Source: a virus
DNA length: 64,000 nucleotides
Virus record (IMG/VR): IMGVR_UViG_3300023223_000769
Coordinates: 1 to 64,000 of that record
Reading direction: 5' to 3' (one strand)
The notes under the pieces are model-generated. The model was not told the origin of the DNA, made no database searches, and worked only from the letters and a program-made list of their open reading frames with translations. The position numbers and the translations under genes were made by a program. Of the stretch, positions 55,102 through 64,000 are shown piece by piece (the first letter of the stretch is position 1; every line of letters starts with the position of its first letter).

Positions 55102-55650
55102 ATGTTAGATGCTGATGAAATAGGTCGAGAGAGACAAGCTGTACATAGTGAAAGTAAAAATCGTAGACTATATGAGGATACAACCGTAGAGCATAGAAGG
55201 GGCGCACACGGAGAAAAAGAGTTTGTCGATGAATTTGGTTATCCATTGGATCGAAGAAAACGTAAAAGTGGAGATGATGGTTTCGATTTTGTAACAGCCA
55301 TGGGTTTAATCGATGTTAAAGCATCCATAGTTCCATCATTAGCAGTAAAAACATATGAAATTCACAGGCGAGTAGATATTTATGTTTTTGCTCATTATAA
55401 TGAAATAACCAAAACTGCTAAATTTCTTGGATGGGAATATCCAGAAGAAATGATAAAATGTCCGATTGAAGATCTTCCATATGGTCCGTGTTATGTCAAA
55501 CCCGCACATGCCTTAAAATCAATGGAACATTTCAGAATTATCATGGACCGTGTAGAAAAAAGTCGATCCGAATTAACTGCTAAACTAAAAGTAGCAAATT
55601 GGCCTGAGGTAATTTATATATGGGAGGATTGGCTTCATGGCAAAATTTGA
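55102..55650 (+). CDS. PD-(D/E)XK-like endonuclease
   Basis: 182 aa. DDGFDFVTAMGLIDVKAS gives the D ... D-x-K pattern of PD-(D/E)XK nucleases, and GEKEFVDEFG may add the upstream Glu. Ends WPEVIYIWEDW. Likely a recombination or DNA-end nuclease. Overlaps the next nuclease gene by 14 bp. Confidence 0.65.
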   Translation: MLDADEIGRERQAVHSESKNRRLYEDTTVEHRRGAHGEKEFVDEFGYPLDRRKRKSGDDGFDFVTAMGLIDVKASIVPSLAVKTYEIHRRVDIYVFAHYNEITKTAKFLGWEYPEEMIKCPIEDLPYGPCYVKPAHALKSMEHFRIIMDRVEKSRSELTAKLKVANWPEVIYIWEDWLHGKI

Positions 55651-56191
55651 TTTACCTACCGGAGCAGATTACGAAAAGCAAAACCTGCCTCCCGATGTTC
55701 GTGCCAAGATAAATAAACGTAGCTCACAAAAGGGTGGTGCGTATGAACGTGATATAGGTAAAAAGATAGCGGCGTATCACAATATGGAATGGACACAGGC
55801 TTTTCTTAAAACAAAAAGAACTACCGGGGGGCAACCCCATGGGGACTTAATGCCCATCATGGAGATGTATGATATTTGGAGAGCAGCCGGTCTTGGTCCC
55901 GTTGAATGTAAGAATAGAAAAGAATGGGCCTTCAATGAGATATTTAAAAGGCCCAACACCTGTACCCTTTTTAAATATTGGCTGAAGTCCAACGAGGATT
56001 GCAGCAGTGACAATTCTATTATTTTCTTTACTAAGCCTGGACTCATAGATTATGTCCTTCTCCGGGAAGATGGAGGTCTGATCTCTGCCCCCGGTATTCT
56101 TTTTTCTGCTATAGATCCTAAGACAGACATAACATATTCCTTTAAAATCATTACCTTAGATCGATTCCTTACCTCTACTTGGGTTAGGTAA
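55637..56191 (+). CDS. PD-(D/E)XK-like nuclease, resolvase type
   Basis: 184 aa. KGGAYERDIGKKIAAYH, then TTGGQPHGDLMP and GPVECKNRKEWAF give E, D and E-x-K in the order of phage endonuclease/Holliday-junction-resolvase-like proteins. Probably resolves branched DNA before packaging. Confidence 0.65.
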   Translation: MAKFDLPTGADYEKQNLPPDVRAKINKRSSQKGGAYERDIGKKIAAYHNMEWTQAFLKTKRTTGGQPHGDLMPIMEMYDIWRAAGLGPVECKNRKEWAFNEIFKRPNTCTLFKYWLKSNEDCSSDNSIIFFTKPGLIDYVLLREDGGLISAPGILFSAIDPKTDITYSFKIITLDRFLTSTWVR

Positions 56192-56206
56192 TTACATGAC
56201 AATCTG

Positions 56207-56234
56207 TTGACTTATTGTAATGCTATGCTAGATT
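56207..56234 (+). promoter_or_regulatory. sigma-70-type promoter for the packaging genes
   Basis: TTGACT, 16 bases, TAGATT preceded by TGC (extended -10). The start codon of the small terminase gene follows seven bases later, so the mRNA would be nearly leaderless or the start would lie further upstream. Confidence 0.45.
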
Positions 56235-56240
56235 CATCGT

Positions 56241-56888
56241 ATGGGTCGTACCAAAGATGTCTTCAACAGAAACAAAGCCTACCATCTTTACGCCAAATCT
56301 AGGAATGTTACCAGGGTTTCCGAAGAGCTTGATATTCCGGGACCTACCTTATTTGTCTGGAAAAGAGAAGATCGATGGGATGAACGAATTAAAGAGGTAG
56401 AGGTTTCACTCCAAGATAAGATAACTAATTCGGATGAGGCTTCCGAAGATAATGAGGCCATAACTAGTTTAACTAAATCCCTAGCCGAGCAGATCAACTC
56501 CCTCAACCTGATGGATCAAACCGCCGATGCTGCGGTTGCCGGGAACTTCAAAGACGTTTCCCTCCAACAGGTAATCAAAATAAAAGAATTCACTTCGAAA
56601 CAAAGAATAACTCTTCTTCGTGAACTAAAAAGTGGCGAGAAAGAGAAGAAAGACGCAGGTGCGTCTAAAGTTCTTGATACCCAAGATCTTGAAGAGAAAA
56701 AAGCAGAATGTCGAGAACTTAAGAAAATATTAGATCGGTTAGATCCAGAATGGGATAAGGATGAAGAGGTCCCAGATGTATTAAACATGCCGGAGGCACC
56801 GAAGGTATCAGTGGTAGCGAAGGTAACAGAGGTGACAAAACCTGAATTCGAATTTACTGATGATGGAAACACAAGAACTACAGAATAA
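56241..56888 (+). CDS. terS: small terminase subunit-like protein
   Basis: 215 aa. N-terminal helix-turn-helix (KSRNVTRVSEELDIPGPT, WKREDRW) like DNA-recognition domains of TerS, a coiled-coil-like centre (KKAECRELKKILDR), and an acidic end. Overlaps the large subunit gene by 26 bp, the usual order. Confidence 0.75.
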   Translation: MGRTKDVFNRNKAYHLYAKSRNVTRVSEELDIPGPTLFVWKREDRWDERIKEVEVSLQDKITNSDEASEDNEAITSLTKSLAEQINSLNLMDQTADAAVAGNFKDVSLQQVIKIKEFTSKQRITLLRELKSGEKEKKDAGASKVLDTQDLEEKKAECRELKKILDRLDPEWDKDEEVPDVLNMPEAPKVSVVAKVTEVTKPEFEFTDDGNTRTTE

Positions 56889-58329
56889 ATACGAAGCATA
56901 TTCCAGATTCGGTATGAGTCTTAAGGACGTGATCATTGAGAAATGTAGGGTAGATCCTAAATTTTTTATTGACTATGTTTTCAAGTATACCAGTGTGAAG
57001 ATGCATCATAATTGGCAGAATTTCATCGATAATTCAGATAGTGGTTTACTTTTAGCTCCCCGGAATCACGGCAAGACAGAACAGATAACGATAGGTAGGG
57101 TTTTGTGGTGGATTGGCAAAGATCCAAATGTACGAATAAAGATAGCTTGCGAGGCTGAAGATCTTGCAAAGAAAATCCTATCAAGAATCTCAGCCACTAT
57201 ACTTAAGAATAAAAGATTCAAAGAAATATTCCCCCGTTGCGTTCCGTCAGATATCGGTTCCTGGACTAAGTTTGATTTAACAGTCGAACGGGAAGAGGAC
57301 CATAAAGATCCCACCCTTGAAGCTGCTGGCGTTTTGTCCTCTGCAACCGGTGGGCGTATGGACAAACTTATATTTGATGACGTGACCGGTTACAGAAATA
57401 CTATTCAATTTCCAAGAATGCGTAAACAGGTTAAGGAAGCTGTTTATAATACTTGGTTGAATATGCTAGAACCTGATGGCGTGTGGTATATGGTAGGTAC
57501 GCCATGGCATGAAGATGATGTTATTTGGGAAATTAAAAATAATGAGTCGATAGCTAAAGGTCCTATTTATGTAGTCGATGAACATTTCAATTCTCCCTGG
57601 CCAGAGAAATGTACAGTAGATTTTTTAAAGAAAAAGCTTAGATTAATTAAGCTAAGAGCCTACAACAGGGCTTATCGTTTGCAGCCTATGGCTGACGATG
57701 AGAAGTGGGTGAACCCTACAGTTATCGATGCTTGTAAAGATAGAGAACTTAAAGTAATTGACGTTAAAAATAATACCGAATATATCAAATATACGGGAGT
57801 TGACCTTGGTCACCGAGAGGGAGAGGATGCTGCACCCTCAGTTATATTTACAATTGCTCGTACCCCATCCGGTAAACGGATACCTTGCGACATTCGGATA
57901 TCCCATGCAGGTTCGCCTTTGGAGATAGGCCGTGTTATAATAGATGTTTACAAAGAGCTAAAACCTGCTAAAATCATGGTAGAAAATGTGGGGGCGCAAA
58001 AATGGCTTGTGGAGCTACTTAAATCAATGGGGCCGACAGGCCTACCAATTGAAGGCTACTTTACTGGCATTCAAAAAATGAGTATCGAAAACGGGGTGCC
58101 TTCCCTTCTAGCAGAATTTGAAACCGGAGCATGGGTCATTCCTTTTGGAGCCGGGGGAACACACGATGAAGCTTGTGAGTGTAATTATTGCAGATGGATA
58201 AAAGAGATTAAAGGTTTTCCTCTTGGAGGCTACGACACACTTATGGCAAGCTGGTTTGCACTAGAGGGATTGAGGAAAGTAGCGGAACGAGGAAATTATC
58301 AAGGAAATTTTAGTGTATGGAAATGGTGA
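56863..58329 (+). CDS. terL: large terminase subunit
   Basis: 488 aa (ATG 56860 is an alternative). Walker A-type APRNHGKT, Walker B KLIFDDVTG, WYMVGTPWHEDD coupling motif, then nuclease residues TGVDLGHREGEDA. ATPase motor and headful/site nuclease that packages DNA into the prohead. Confidence 0.9.
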   Translation: METQELQNKYEAYSRFGMSLKDVIIEKCRVDPKFFIDYVFKYTSVKMHHNWQNFIDNSDSGLLLAPRNHGKTEQITIGRVLWWIGKDPNVRIKIACEAEDLAKKILSRISATILKNKRFKEIFPRCVPSDIGSWTKFDLTVEREEDHKDPTLEAAGVLSSATGGRMDKLIFDDVTGYRNTIQFPRMRKQVKEAVYNTWLNMLEPDGVWYMVGTPWHEDDVIWEIKNNESIAKGPIYVVDEHFNSPWPEKCTVDFLKKKLRLIKLRAYNRAYRLQPMADDEKWVNPTVIDACKDRELKVIDVKNNTEYIKYTGVDLGHREGEDAAPSVIFTIARTPSGKRIPCDIRISHAGSPLEIGRVIIDVYKELKPAKIMVENVGAQKWLVELLKSMGPTGLPIEGYFTGIQKMSIENGVPSLLAEFETGAWVIPFGAGGTHDEACECNYCRWIKEIKGFPLGGYDTLMASWFALEGLRKVAERGNYQGNFSVWKW

Positions 58330-58333
58330 TTTA

Positions 58334-59806
58334 ATGCCAACATATGATTTAAATGGAAATAGAATCTCTGATGGTGTTCCTAGTAATACAACCATTAAGA
58401 AGGGTATCGATAATTTCGAAAAATCAACAGGAAGACTTGCGACACACGATCCATCAAGGTTCAGTGAGATGGGTTTTCATCTTATTCATCCCTCCCAAAT
58501 AGGTAGAATAAATTTTCATCTTTTAAGACATCTCTATGCAAATTCATCTGCCGTAAGACCGGCTGTAGATGGCATCACAAGACAGGTAGCGCATTTACCT
58601 TGGACTATTCTTCATAAGGATATGCAATATCATCCTGCGGCAGAATCTGCTCGTATTCAGGAATTCTTTGAGTTTCCAAACTCTGACAATGAGGATCTCA
58701 CTACTGTTCTATCAAAATATCTTCACGACATGTTGGTTATTGGTAAAGGGGCGATTGAAAAAGTTCGAAATATTAATGGTAAGATCGTAGAGTTAGTTGC
58801 TAGGGATGCATCCGTTATCAGGCCTCAGATTGATAGGTTTGGTAATACCATTGGATATGAAGAGTTACGAAGACACTCCAATACGGTTATTCGTGTACAT
58901 GATAAGAAAGATTTTATTTATCGTGCTTTTACTCCTAATAGTTACCACCTAGGGACGATTCCTATTATTGAAACAATTGTTAACGAAGTAGCTCTATTGA
59001 TGCTTTCTGTTAAAGCAATAGGTTGGGCATTTACTAGAGGGGAAGTTCCACCAGGGGTATTACATCTAGGAGATATAGGAAAAGAAGCATTAGAAAGAGC
59101 GCAAGCTAGTTTTGAAGCTTCTGCTGGTTTACAGGGCGAAAATAAAATACGTGTGGTCGATAATGTAGATGAAGTAAACTGGGTACAATTCACAAAACCA
59201 TTTAGAGAAATGCAAGTAGCCGAGTTGATGCCTATCATTGAACGTATCGTAGCTAGGAACTTTGGTTTATCTTCAGTAGAATCTAGCCTCAGTGACGTTG
59301 CTGCTCGTAGTGCTGACGTATCCATCAGGCAAAGTAATTCTAGATTAATTATTCCTCTGTCTAAATTAATAGCGTTTGATATGAACACGGTTGTACGGGA
59401 ATTTGATTCAGCACAACAATTTAAGTTTATAGGTGGACCACAGGAACAGTTTAAAGAAAAAACTATTGGTCTTATTTCTCTGTGGAGAACAGGTATCTAT
59501 TCGAAAAATGAAGTTAGAGATGAATTAGGTAAACGTCCAGTAAAAGGAGGGGACCAAAGAACAGTTCTATTGGGAAATGAAGTTGTACCTATTGATGATG
59601 AGGGAAAACCTATAAAAGTTCTAACGCCTCCAAGACCGGATTTTACTCCCGGAGGTAATCCTCCACCCCCACAAGGCCCTACTCCCCCGCAGCAACAGCA
59701 AGCTAGTATTGAAAAGGAGTTAGAAGATCCCTTTTTCGATGATGAGGATGTTGATGACATTTTCGATCTCACAGAAGATGAAAAAGAGGATCTAGCGTGG
59801 AAGTAA
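58334..59806 (+). CDS. portal protein
   Basis: 490 aa. Follows TerL directly. SSAVRPAVDGITRQVAHLPW, IGKGAIEKVRN, KDFIYRAFTPNSYHLG and REMQVAELM are in portal order; proline/glutamine tail ends in an acidic patch. Twelve copies would form the DNA port of the capsid. A start at 58313 overlaps TerL. Confidence 0.85.
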   Translation: MPTYDLNGNRISDGVPSNTTIKKGIDNFEKSTGRLATHDPSRFSEMGFHLIHPSQIGRINFHLLRHLYANSSAVRPAVDGITRQVAHLPWTILHKDMQYHPAAESARIQEFFEFPNSDNEDLTTVLSKYLHDMLVIGKGAIEKVRNINGKIVELVARDASVIRPQIDRFGNTIGYEELRRHSNTVIRVHDKKDFIYRAFTPNSYHLGTIPIIETIVNEVALLMLSVKAIGWAFTRGEVPPGVLHLGDIGKEALERAQASFEASAGLQGENKIRVVDNVDEVNWVQFTKPFREMQVAELMPIIERIVARNFGLSSVESSLSDVAARSADVSIRQSNSRLIIPLSKLIAFDMNTVVREFDSAQQFKFIGGPQEQFKEKTIGLISLWRTGIYSKNEVRDELGKRPVKGGDQRTVLLGNEVVPIDDEGKPIKVLTPPRPDFTPGGNPPPPQGPTPPQQQQASIEKELEDPFFDDEDVDDIFDLTEDEKEDLAWK

Positions 59807-62373
59807 TTAAAAGAGAAACATTAGGTGATTTCGATGAGTCTGATGGGCTTGGTAGGCCTAAAGCGAAACAAAGCAAACCGTTAGCAGATACACCTAAACT
59901 AAGAAGGCCCAAAGTCGGTTCACCTGCCTTTCTTCCTGAAGATGAGAGAAAATCATACGATGAAATACATGGATTGCGAGAACAATTTCTACGTAGATTA
60001 AAATCAACTTGGAATGAATTCAAAAAAAAATACATAGCTACTTTCGATAAGCAAGTTACCAGAGAACAGCGTTCATTATTTAATGAGCTATTGGAAGATT
60101 TTAATGGGATTGCAGAGGATTCTTTTACAAAAGGAGTTCGTGCTGGTAACAGATATTACGAAGATCAATTTAGTTCTAAAGGATTATCTCCTGTCCAAGA
60201 GCGTAGAGTAGTTAGACAACATGCTAAGGTTTTTAGGGATAGATCAAAAATATTATTTCGAGATGATGTTTCTGAACAAGTAAATGAGGCATCATCAATT
60301 GGAGAGGCGGCATTAGTTCTTAATGGTTTTGATAAGTTCTTGAACGGATATGCTAACGTTGTAGGAGCTATAGCTTATGATGTTTTTGCTAGAAGTATAA
60401 GTACTTTAAATGCAGGATTATTTGAGGCTTTTAGTGCAGCAGGTGAGATCTTCCCGACAGAAGCTGTTAAAGTAGAGTGGGTATTATTTGATGACGCTGA
60501 ACATTCTTCCGATTGTTTAATATTGGCCGAGGGGGAAGATAGGGATGGTAGTGGCTTGTGGGATGCTAAAGCCTTAAGTGAAACAGGTTTAGTGCCAAGA
60601 TCACCTAATCTAGATTGCGGTGGAAATTGCAGATGCCATCTATCCCCGGTTGTCCCGTTAGCAGCAGATGCAGCCATGTGGTTAGACAGGATAAGTATTG
60701 CACCTATAATAAAAGATACATTAGCAACAGCTACAAACACATCAGAGATAGGTTTGTTGAATCTCTTTCAAACAAAAAACTTTAATATACCCTCAAGAAT
60801 AGCTGACGATATAGTTAGGCGACCATCGTTTCGTAGAAAAGAATTTTTTAATCAATTAGAAGGTGTTAATTTTCAAGTTGTACGGGGTCGTAGCTTTGCC
60901 GTTGGTGGGAAAACTAGATTTGCTGGCACTATACGGGATACTAAAGTTAGATCTATTGATATGACTATACGGTTAGGTCCAGGGCAAGAATTAAGTACTC
61001 TAACCCAAAGTCAGTTAGACGAAATCACTCAAGTCTTTGCTCACGAAGTCGGACATACATTTGCATCCACGGCCCCCACAGTGTCGAAACTTGGATTTGG
61101 ACTACATGGCCAACGTGCAGCAGATGATATAATGAAGATAGCTGGAAAGGAAAGAAAGGTAGCCTTACAACAAATTGAAAATAATTTTAATAATGTAGTA
61201 AATCGTATGTCTCAGGCACAGAAAGTTGAGAATGGTGGTGCTATTGTTGAGTTCCAACGTTTCTTACGGAATCCAGATGGTTTCATGGACGATCTTTTTA
61301 GATCCGTTCATAGAGGGGAAACATTTGGAGGAATAGATGCTGAAAGAGCATATCAAATATTAAATAGAACTATAACTGAATATTCTACAGGTACAAATTT
61401 AGTTCGTGGTTATCAGTTATGGGACAGAGGAGAATACTTTGCTGATTGGTTTTCCCTATTAATGGTTGATCCAGCCAAAGCTGCATTATTTAATCCCAAT
61501 TTAAATAAAGCTATGGCTAGTAAATTTCCCTCATTTTTTACAAAGATATCGGCAAGTAGAGCAAAACAAGTTATACCAGATGCCGTGGCCGCTTCCATGA
61601 GAGTTGATTTGCCCCTAGCATCTGCATTCCAACCTGTTGCGCCTAACTTAGAATCAATAGGTTCTGCGGCGGTTAAATTTAGAACAGCAACGAGTAGAGT
61701 GTCCAACTCCACTGTCCAGCGTCAGGTTGCAAAAACAATACGAGACAATCCTAGTTTACATCGTCAAGAATTTTATAGGGGATTAAAAGTTCGATACATA
61801 GACAAATTGCAAACAGGGCGCAGAACAGGATCTAGAAAAAACATAGCATTTTTTGAAAATGATCAGTTTTTTATTAATTATGATAAGTGGAGAATATTGC
61901 CAGATGAGGGTAAGGCTACTATTGTGAGTGATGTTATATCTAGACACGTATGGAACACTGCAAAGAGTCCTGTTAGAACTAGAATGAGAGATGCCTATTC
62001 TGATTATCTAGGCAGGTCAATTGACTTTATGGCTAATAAAGCCGATATTCAAAGTCTGTCTCGTAGACCAATTGAAAATGTGCGAGATGTCGTTCTAGGA
62101 AATAGATCGAAAGGTATACCTAAAAATCTTGGTTTTTGGGGTAGAAATTTTGATGCGATTAGGCCAACTATCGAAAAAGTGTCAGATTTGCCGATATTAA
62201 ATGTCGATAGTCTAGCAAGTCCACAGGCATTCTGGTCAGAGTGGTTTAAGTCATATGTAACACATCCCGGATTTGCTAACAACTATGCTCCAGAATTTAA
62301 AGATATATTAGAGGATTTCTTAAGAACAAGTCCTCTTGGAAAGTTTTTTAGTTTTATGAAGGAGAGAGTATAA
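59797..62373 (+). CDS. MuF-like minor head protein with metallopeptidase domain
   Basis: 858 aa, GTG start after AGAGGA. The N-terminal part has the Mu gpF-like pattern: helical start, DDAEHSSDCLILAEGED, and DCGGNCRCHLSP (Cys274 region). A second domain carries HEVGH (H416) and EYFADW (E546 to D550), an HExxH zinc metalloprotease site. MuF proteins sit near the portal and some carry effector domains. Cargo or maturation protease are both possible. Confidence 0.75.
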   Translation: MEVIKRETLGDFDESDGLGRPKAKQSKPLADTPKLRRPKVGSPAFLPEDERKSYDEIHGLREQFLRRLKSTWNEFKKKYIATFDKQVTREQRSLFNELLEDFNGIAEDSFTKGVRAGNRYYEDQFSSKGLSPVQERRVVRQHAKVFRDRSKILFRDDVSEQVNEASSIGEAALVLNGFDKFLNGYANVVGAIAYDVFARSISTLNAGLFEAFSAAGEIFPTEAVKVEWVLFDDAEHSSDCLILAEGEDRDGSGLWDAKALSETGLVPRSPNLDCGGNCRCHLSPVVPLAADAAMWLDRISIAPIIKDTLATATNTSEIGLLNLFQTKNFNIPSRIADDIVRRPSFRRKEFFNQLEGVNFQVVRGRSFAVGGKTRFAGTIRDTKVRSIDMTIRLGPGQELSTLTQSQLDEITQVFAHEVGHTFASTAPTVSKLGFGLHGQRAADDIMKIAGKERKVALQQIENNFNNVVNRMSQAQKVENGGAIVEFQRFLRNPDGFMDDLFRSVHRGETFGGIDAERAYQILNRTITEYSTGTNLVRGYQLWDRGEYFADWFSLLMVDPAKAALFNPNLNKAMASKFPSFFTKISASRAKQVIPDAVAASMRVDLPLASAFQPVAPNLESIGSAAVKFRTATSRVSNSTVQRQVAKTIRDNPSLHRQEFYRGLKVRYIDKLQTGRRTGSRKNIAFFENDQFFINYDKWRILPDEGKATIVSDVISRHVWNTAKSPVRTRMRDAYSDYLGRSIDFMANKADIQSLSRRPIENVRDVVLGNRSKGIPKNLGFWGRNFDAIRPTIEKVSDLPILNVDSLASPQAFWSEWFKSYVTHPGFANNYAPEFKDILEDFLRTSPLGKFFSFMKERV

Positions 62374-62753
62374 TGGCTACAGAAACAGAACAAGCGAGAC
62401 TATTAAGAGCCTTCACTCAGATAAGTGAAACTTTTGGTGTGGCTAGAAAAGGTATAATAGTTACTACCACGGGTACCAGAGTCGGTACATGGAATTGGAC
62501 CAAATCAGCAATACTAATAAATCCACAAGATGATACGTTCAAGGGACTCGTTCGTAGATTTTCTAAAAATGGTGTCTTCGTTAGACAACCCGCAAAGGAT
62601 GATCTTGATGCACCTATCGATGATGAGTTTCCAGGGGACAATTCAGTGTTAGTATCTAAGGCGTTGAGCAGACTAACACCAGGAGAATTGGATCATGCTC
62701 TCAAAAGAGAAGGTTATTTTTTAGTGGATCTAGATGTGCCAGTAGGTGAATAA
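62373..62753 (+). CDS. unknown 126-aa protein
   Basis: ATG overlaps the MuF-like stop. Beta-rich with a helical end (LTPGELDHALKREGYFLVD). Virion-associated by position only. Confidence 0.6.
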   Translation: MATETEQARLLRAFTQISETFGVARKGIIVTTTGTRVGTWNWTKSAILINPQDDTFKGLVRRFSKNGVFVRQPAKDDLDAPIDDEFPGDNSVLVSKALSRLTPGELDHALKREGYFLVDLDVPVGE

Positions 62754-62757
62754 GCTA

Positions 62758-62785
62758 TTGCAAAGATTAACTTATGTAGTATAGT
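62758..62785 (+). promoter_or_regulatory. possible weak promoter
   Basis: TTGCAA, 16 bases, TATAGT. Lies 15 bp before the next gene. Low information. Confidence 0.3.
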
Positions 62786-62799
62786 TAGGATGATATTCA

Positions 62800-63255
62800 A
62801 TGGGTAGTAATTTCAATAAAGCTTTAGATGAAAGTGATCTTCCTAGGACTCCTCCGGGTAGGCCCGTTGCCGTAGCTGATGGAAGTAACCAAGCAAAGGA
62901 GCCACTTTCTGATTGCGTGGAACGTAGAACCTTGGCTAACTTACGCCGGGGTATGTCCAGAGGGAAAGCAGTAGCCAGTGCAATTAAGGCTTGCGAAAAG
63001 AGCAGACCGGTGAGGGGAAAAAGCGTTGTACATGTGGACAAGGCCGGTGCAACCTTAGGGGCAGATAGTCTTCATGACCATGAGGAAAAGGTCATAGCTG
63101 AAGAACCAATAGCATCTGTGAATAAAGTGGGGGAACGTCAAAAAGGAGAATCCGTAAAGGATTGTGTTTCTCGTAAAATAGCGATTTTAATTAGAGAAGG
63201 AAAATCACAGGAACAGGCAGCAGCCGTAGCCTTTTCTTTGTGTGAGGATAGATAG
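62800..63255 (+). CDS. unknown 151-aa protein with two internal repeats
   Basis: Two Cys/Arg-rich helical units: LSDCVERRTLANLRRGMSRG then SAIKACE, and VKDCVSRKIAILIREGKSQ then AFSLCE. Each has two Cys at matching positions. Possibly head maturation or DNA-binding. Unknown. Confidence 0.65.
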   Translation: MGSNFNKALDESDLPRTPPGRPVAVADGSNQAKEPLSDCVERRTLANLRRGMSRGKAVASAIKACEKSRPVRGKSVVHVDKAGATLGADSLHDHEEKVIAEEPIASVNKVGERQKGESVKDCVSRKIAILIREGKSQEQAAAVAFSLCEDR

Positions 63256-63284
63256 TTGATATTTATGTTAAATACATGCATAAT
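63256..63284 (+). promoter_or_regulatory. possible sigma-70-type promoter
   Basis: TTGATA, 17 bases, CATAAT with TG one base upstream. Faces the AAA+ gene at 63321. Confidence 0.45.
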
Positions 63285-63320
63285 AGATCCAGACTTTGGA
63301 TAATTCCATGAGGTGAATTA

Positions 63321-64000
63321 ATGTCAGATAAAAAGGATACAAAAGAAATCACCAAATTTACAGATCCACAAAAAAAGTTTGCTGATGCAACTTTGGCAGA
63401 ATACGAAGAAATCTTACATGGTAAGAAAGTTCTTCCTGTGTTCCGCAGAATGATCATGGAATTTCTCGATACGCCATACAGTGATATGGTCAAAACATCA
63501 GAGTTTATTCCTGGCTACCGTGTAAATCTCTACCGCTTCGCTCTACTAAAAATTCTTAATAAAGATGAAATAGAATTCTCAGGTAATTTTGATGGATATG
63601 GTTCTGAGGATCTAGTCCCACCAGAATTTACTTTGTTCTCTACAGGAGATGAGGAACTAGAAGGAATCGCAGAAGGAGTTATGTTCCTTAAACGTAATGG
63701 AACTAAGTTTATTATGGCCTTCGCTCCTACCTGGGGTGGTTCTGTTATGACGCTAATTGGTTTAGATAAGAAAGATTTAAGTGCTTTTATCTTGGAAATT
63801 GAGGAGTTTATTTCTGAGAATAATTTTTTAAAGGGTAAGAAAATTGACGCATTTGGTCAGTTTCTTAAACTCAAAGATTATACATGGGATGATATAATCA
63901 TTCCTAGTAAGATAAGGAAGGATATTTGTACCTATACTCTGGACTATATTAAAATGATGCCAGAGTTGGCTGCAAAAGGCCTTCCAGTTAAGCGGGGCAT
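63321..64000 (+). CDS. AAA+ ATPase, 5' part (truncated by window end)
   Basis: Open to the window edge, 226 codons seen. SD GAGGTG. Starts MSDKKDTKEITKF; a substrate-type N-domain, then YTWDDIIIPSKIRKDI and MPELAAKGLPVKRG, the text that precedes the P-loop (ILYGPPGTGKT) in Cdc48/FtsH-type AAA+ ATPases. The P-loop itself is beyond 64000. Position in the head cluster suggests assembly or cargo remodelling, unproven. Confidence 0.7.
   Translation, partial: MSDKKDTKEITKFTDPQKKFADATLAEYEEILHGKKVLPVFRRMIMEFLDTPYSDMVKTSEFIPGYRVNLYRFALLKILNKDEIEFSGNFDGYGSEDLVPPEFTLFSTGDEELEGIAEGVMFLKRNGTKFIMAFAPTWGGSVMTLIGLDKKDLSAFILEIEEFISENNFLKGKKIDAFGQFLKLKDYTWDDIIIPSKIRKDICTYTLDYIKMMPELAAKGLPVKRG

Overview
The window is a contiguous stretch of a large tailed-phage genome. 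All supported genes lie on the + strand. They are packed with 1-20 bp gaps or ATGA-type overlaps, and most have a good Shine-Dalgarno. Hallmark phage genes are present: small and large terminase, portal, MuF-like head protein, family A DNA polymerase, DnaB-like helicase, primase, RecA/UvsX, gp32-like SSB and SbcCD-like nuclease. The host is probably a Gram-negative bacterium with type IV pili and RpoN. The evidence is lipoproteins with lipoboxes, canonical sigma-54 -24/-12 promoters, and pilins that look most like those of Deltaproteobacteria/Desulfobacterota from memory; no search was run.

Layout. (1) 1-14,160: an accessory region of about 55 mini-genes, many of them Cys/His zinc-ribbon proteins, plus a SprT-like metalloprotease and a Fic protein. 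It is punctuated by four sigma-54-type promoters (102, 1925, 8824, 11878). One of these opens onto a roughly 670-nt gene-free, hairpin-rich stretch (8850-9520) that looks like a large non-coding RNA ending in a tRNA-like T-arm and acceptor. Two strong hairpins close the region near 14,150. (2) 14,190-28,810: an RNA ligase, a RelA/SpoT-type HD hydrolase, a 3D-domain protein, a WGR-type DNA ligase broken by a frameshift, three lipoprotein-like ORFs, a DUF932 protein in its own promoter-terminator unit, an 11-bp iteron-like array, RtcB, and tRNA-Tyr, tRNA-Met and tRNA-Cys, two of them preceded by structured RNA blocks. (3) 28,826-35,982: a type IV pilin cassette (PilX-, PilV- and PilA-like), an SNase-type nuclease, a SLOG-fold protein and unknowns. 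(4) 35,993-42,513: Mre11/Rad50-like nuclease pair, UvsW-like helicase and replicative helicase. (5) 42,519-47,540: a sigma-70-type promoter, a structured leader and 24 tRNAs with a few small genes and two tRNA-like RNAs with expanded interiors. (6) 47,556-56,191: primase, UDG-polymerase fusion, SSB, RecA and two PD-(D/E)XK-like nucleases. (7) 56,207-64,000: packaging and head genes, ending inside an AAA+ ATPase.

How it fits together. Replication and recombination follow a T4-like logic (gp41-, gp43-, gp32-, UvsX-, UvsW-, gp46/47-like) with a family A polymerase. Twenty-seven tRNAs cover every amino acid except Trp and, with an Rnl2-type ligase and RtcB, suggest that the phage supplies and repairs its own tRNAs. 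The left arm seems to be tied to host RpoN, while the replication and head genes carry sigma-70-like promoters. Several genes are broken by single-base frameshifts, so either base-level assembly errors or real decay should be considered. The pilin cassette, the sigma-54 promoters and the large structured RNA are the most unusual contents.
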